From the NCBI GenBank assembly GCA_002633005.1, contig NMRA01000185.1, forward strand, positions 53,059 to 73,622: a stretch of DNA of 20,564 nt, read 5' to 3'. Position 1 is the stretch's first letter; every line of letters begins with the position of its first letter. This document shows, one piece after another, positions 19,811-20,564 of the stretch. Below the pieces are notes generated by a model, which saw nothing but the letters and a program-made list of their open reading frames with translations, was not told where the DNA came from and made no database searches. The position numbers were made by a program, and so were the translations under genes. Source of the stretch: Phoronis australis (Eukaryota > Phoronida > Phoronidae).

Positions 19811-20130
19811 CAGACTTGAGTTACGATAAATCAACAATTTTCTTAAACCAGTTCATTTTCTAAAAAATAGAGATTGAATTATTAATATATAATATTGCGA
19901 GATATTATAAAATACAAATATTTTTGTTTTCTTTGAACATCAATAATTTTATTTAAATATTTTTTGTGGGGAAAATCCCTACCGGCAATACTAACAACTA
20001 ACACACGTGGGCTCGAGCAGAAATCCAAGTCAAAGCGCCGGGGACTGCTCCACAGAATTTTTGTTTAAAGTAATCTGAGGTTTTGTTGAAACGAAATGTG
20101 ACATTCTTATTTTTAACAGCATTACGACAA

Positions 20131-20379
20131 TACATAATTGATCGCACGCCCCACGCTGTGGGTCGTGCGATCAACTATGTAGGCTAAATAATTTGTATGT
20201 AAACTGTCTGTGATCTGGTGATACACGTTCATGGACAAGTCAAGGCTAGACCTGCCGTCTCAACTGCCAAGCAGAGCAGGTGGCATTGTGGACAGGTCTA
20301 GACAGTGCTGCCCTCTCTACTTAGCAGTGGAGATTGTGACCACCCCATATTCGACTGTTAACATACAAATTATTTAGCA
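20131..20379. repeat. nested palindrome (foldback element)
   Basis: The inner hairpin has arms 20131-20154 and 20158-20181, 22 of 24 paired around GCT, with TTGATCGCACG on each side. A second inverted pair, 20183-20204 and 20358-20379 (GCTAAATAATTTGTATGT and its inverse), encloses about 150 bp. A third, weaker pair (CTAGACCTG near 20250 and CAGGTCTAG near 20296) lies within. No coding sense is seen. Confidence 0.75.
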
Positions 20380-20470
20380 TTATTGTATTTTGTTAATTGA
20401 TCATGGCATAAATTGCTGAGTATTTCTCATCATCTGTGAGATTTACTGCTAGCATATATAAACGTAAGGC

Positions 20471-20564
20471 GGGGGCGGATCCAGGATTCTGAGTTAGGGG
20501 GGGCCAGGGCAGAGTATTAGCCAGGGTTTTGCCTGGCAGGCATTCGCACCCCCGAACTGCCAAA
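20471..20564 (+). repeat. dispersed repeat, copy 2, cut by the window end
   Basis: GGGCGGATCCAGGATTCTGA opens the copy. It continues through a G run and GCAGAGTATTAGCCAGGGTT to the last base of the window. The same text occurs at 15087-15176. Confidence 0.85.

Larger units (their letters stand above)
19340..20100. other. BORCS6 upstream region
   Basis: The region holds the 5' UTR and probable promoter of BORCS6. The part from 19433 to 19690 is less AT-rich and open in more than one frame (see the separate entry). From 19850 to 19970 it is very AT-rich with no recognisable element. Confidence 0.5.

Noticed and set aside
1-20564. CRISPR array, operon, bacterial promoter or ribosome binding sites
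   Set aside because: The window has introns, SLC22 and BORCS6 exons and animal transposons. The only regular repeats are adjacent tandem units without spacers.

Overview
The window looks like nuclear DNA of an invertebrate animal. It has short spliced exons with GT-AG borders, long AT-rich introns and spacers, animal-type transposon relics, a (CA)n microsatellite and many foldback repeats. The two genes point to a metazoan, and the repeat style suits a marine invertebrate. I cannot name the species.

Two genes can be supported, both on the minus strand. (1) At 1478-1915 there is a first coding exon of an SLC22-type organic ion transporter, with the N-terminal tail, TM1 and start of the large extracellular loop. 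The remaining exons should lie left of position 1. (2) At 12344-19339 there is a complete BORCS6 (lyspersin, BORC subunit 6) gene. I assembled it by hand from six coding exons: 18866-19339, 17718-17871, 17133-17377, 13945-14028, 13306-13382 and 12344-12398. All splice phases agree and they give a 362-residue protein. Stops lie just upstream of the ATG, and a poly(A) signal lies 72 bp after the stop codon. The C-terminal half matches my memory of human BORCS6 along its whole length.

Layout from left to right: 1-1250, spacer with a tRNA-like SINE trace, a hAT-like terminus with a GC-rich hairpin, and a foldback repeat; 1478-1915, SLC22 exon 1; 1916-6990, mostly unexplained AT-rich spacer with a (CA)n tract and a perfect hairpin; 7043-7264, 50-bp tandem repeats; 7440-9600, a broken non-LTR retrotransposon; 9881-10160, a degenerate tandem repeat; 10160-11180 minus, a broken Gypsy-like gag-protease relic with a MITE-like foldback inserted in it; 12267-19339, BORCS6, whose 3.1-kb third intron carries a repeat complex (14441-16342); 19340-20100, BORCS6 upstream region with an ETS-type promoter motif; 20131-20379, a nested palindrome; 20469-20564, a repeat running off the end.

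The two genes show no obvious functional link. SLC22 proteins move organic ions across the plasma membrane, while BORC links lysosomes to kinesin via ARL8. I see no sign of an unknown enzyme system. The most interesting items are the BORCS6 reconstruction, the nested foldback-in-gag insertion and the repeat complex in BORCS6 intron 3.
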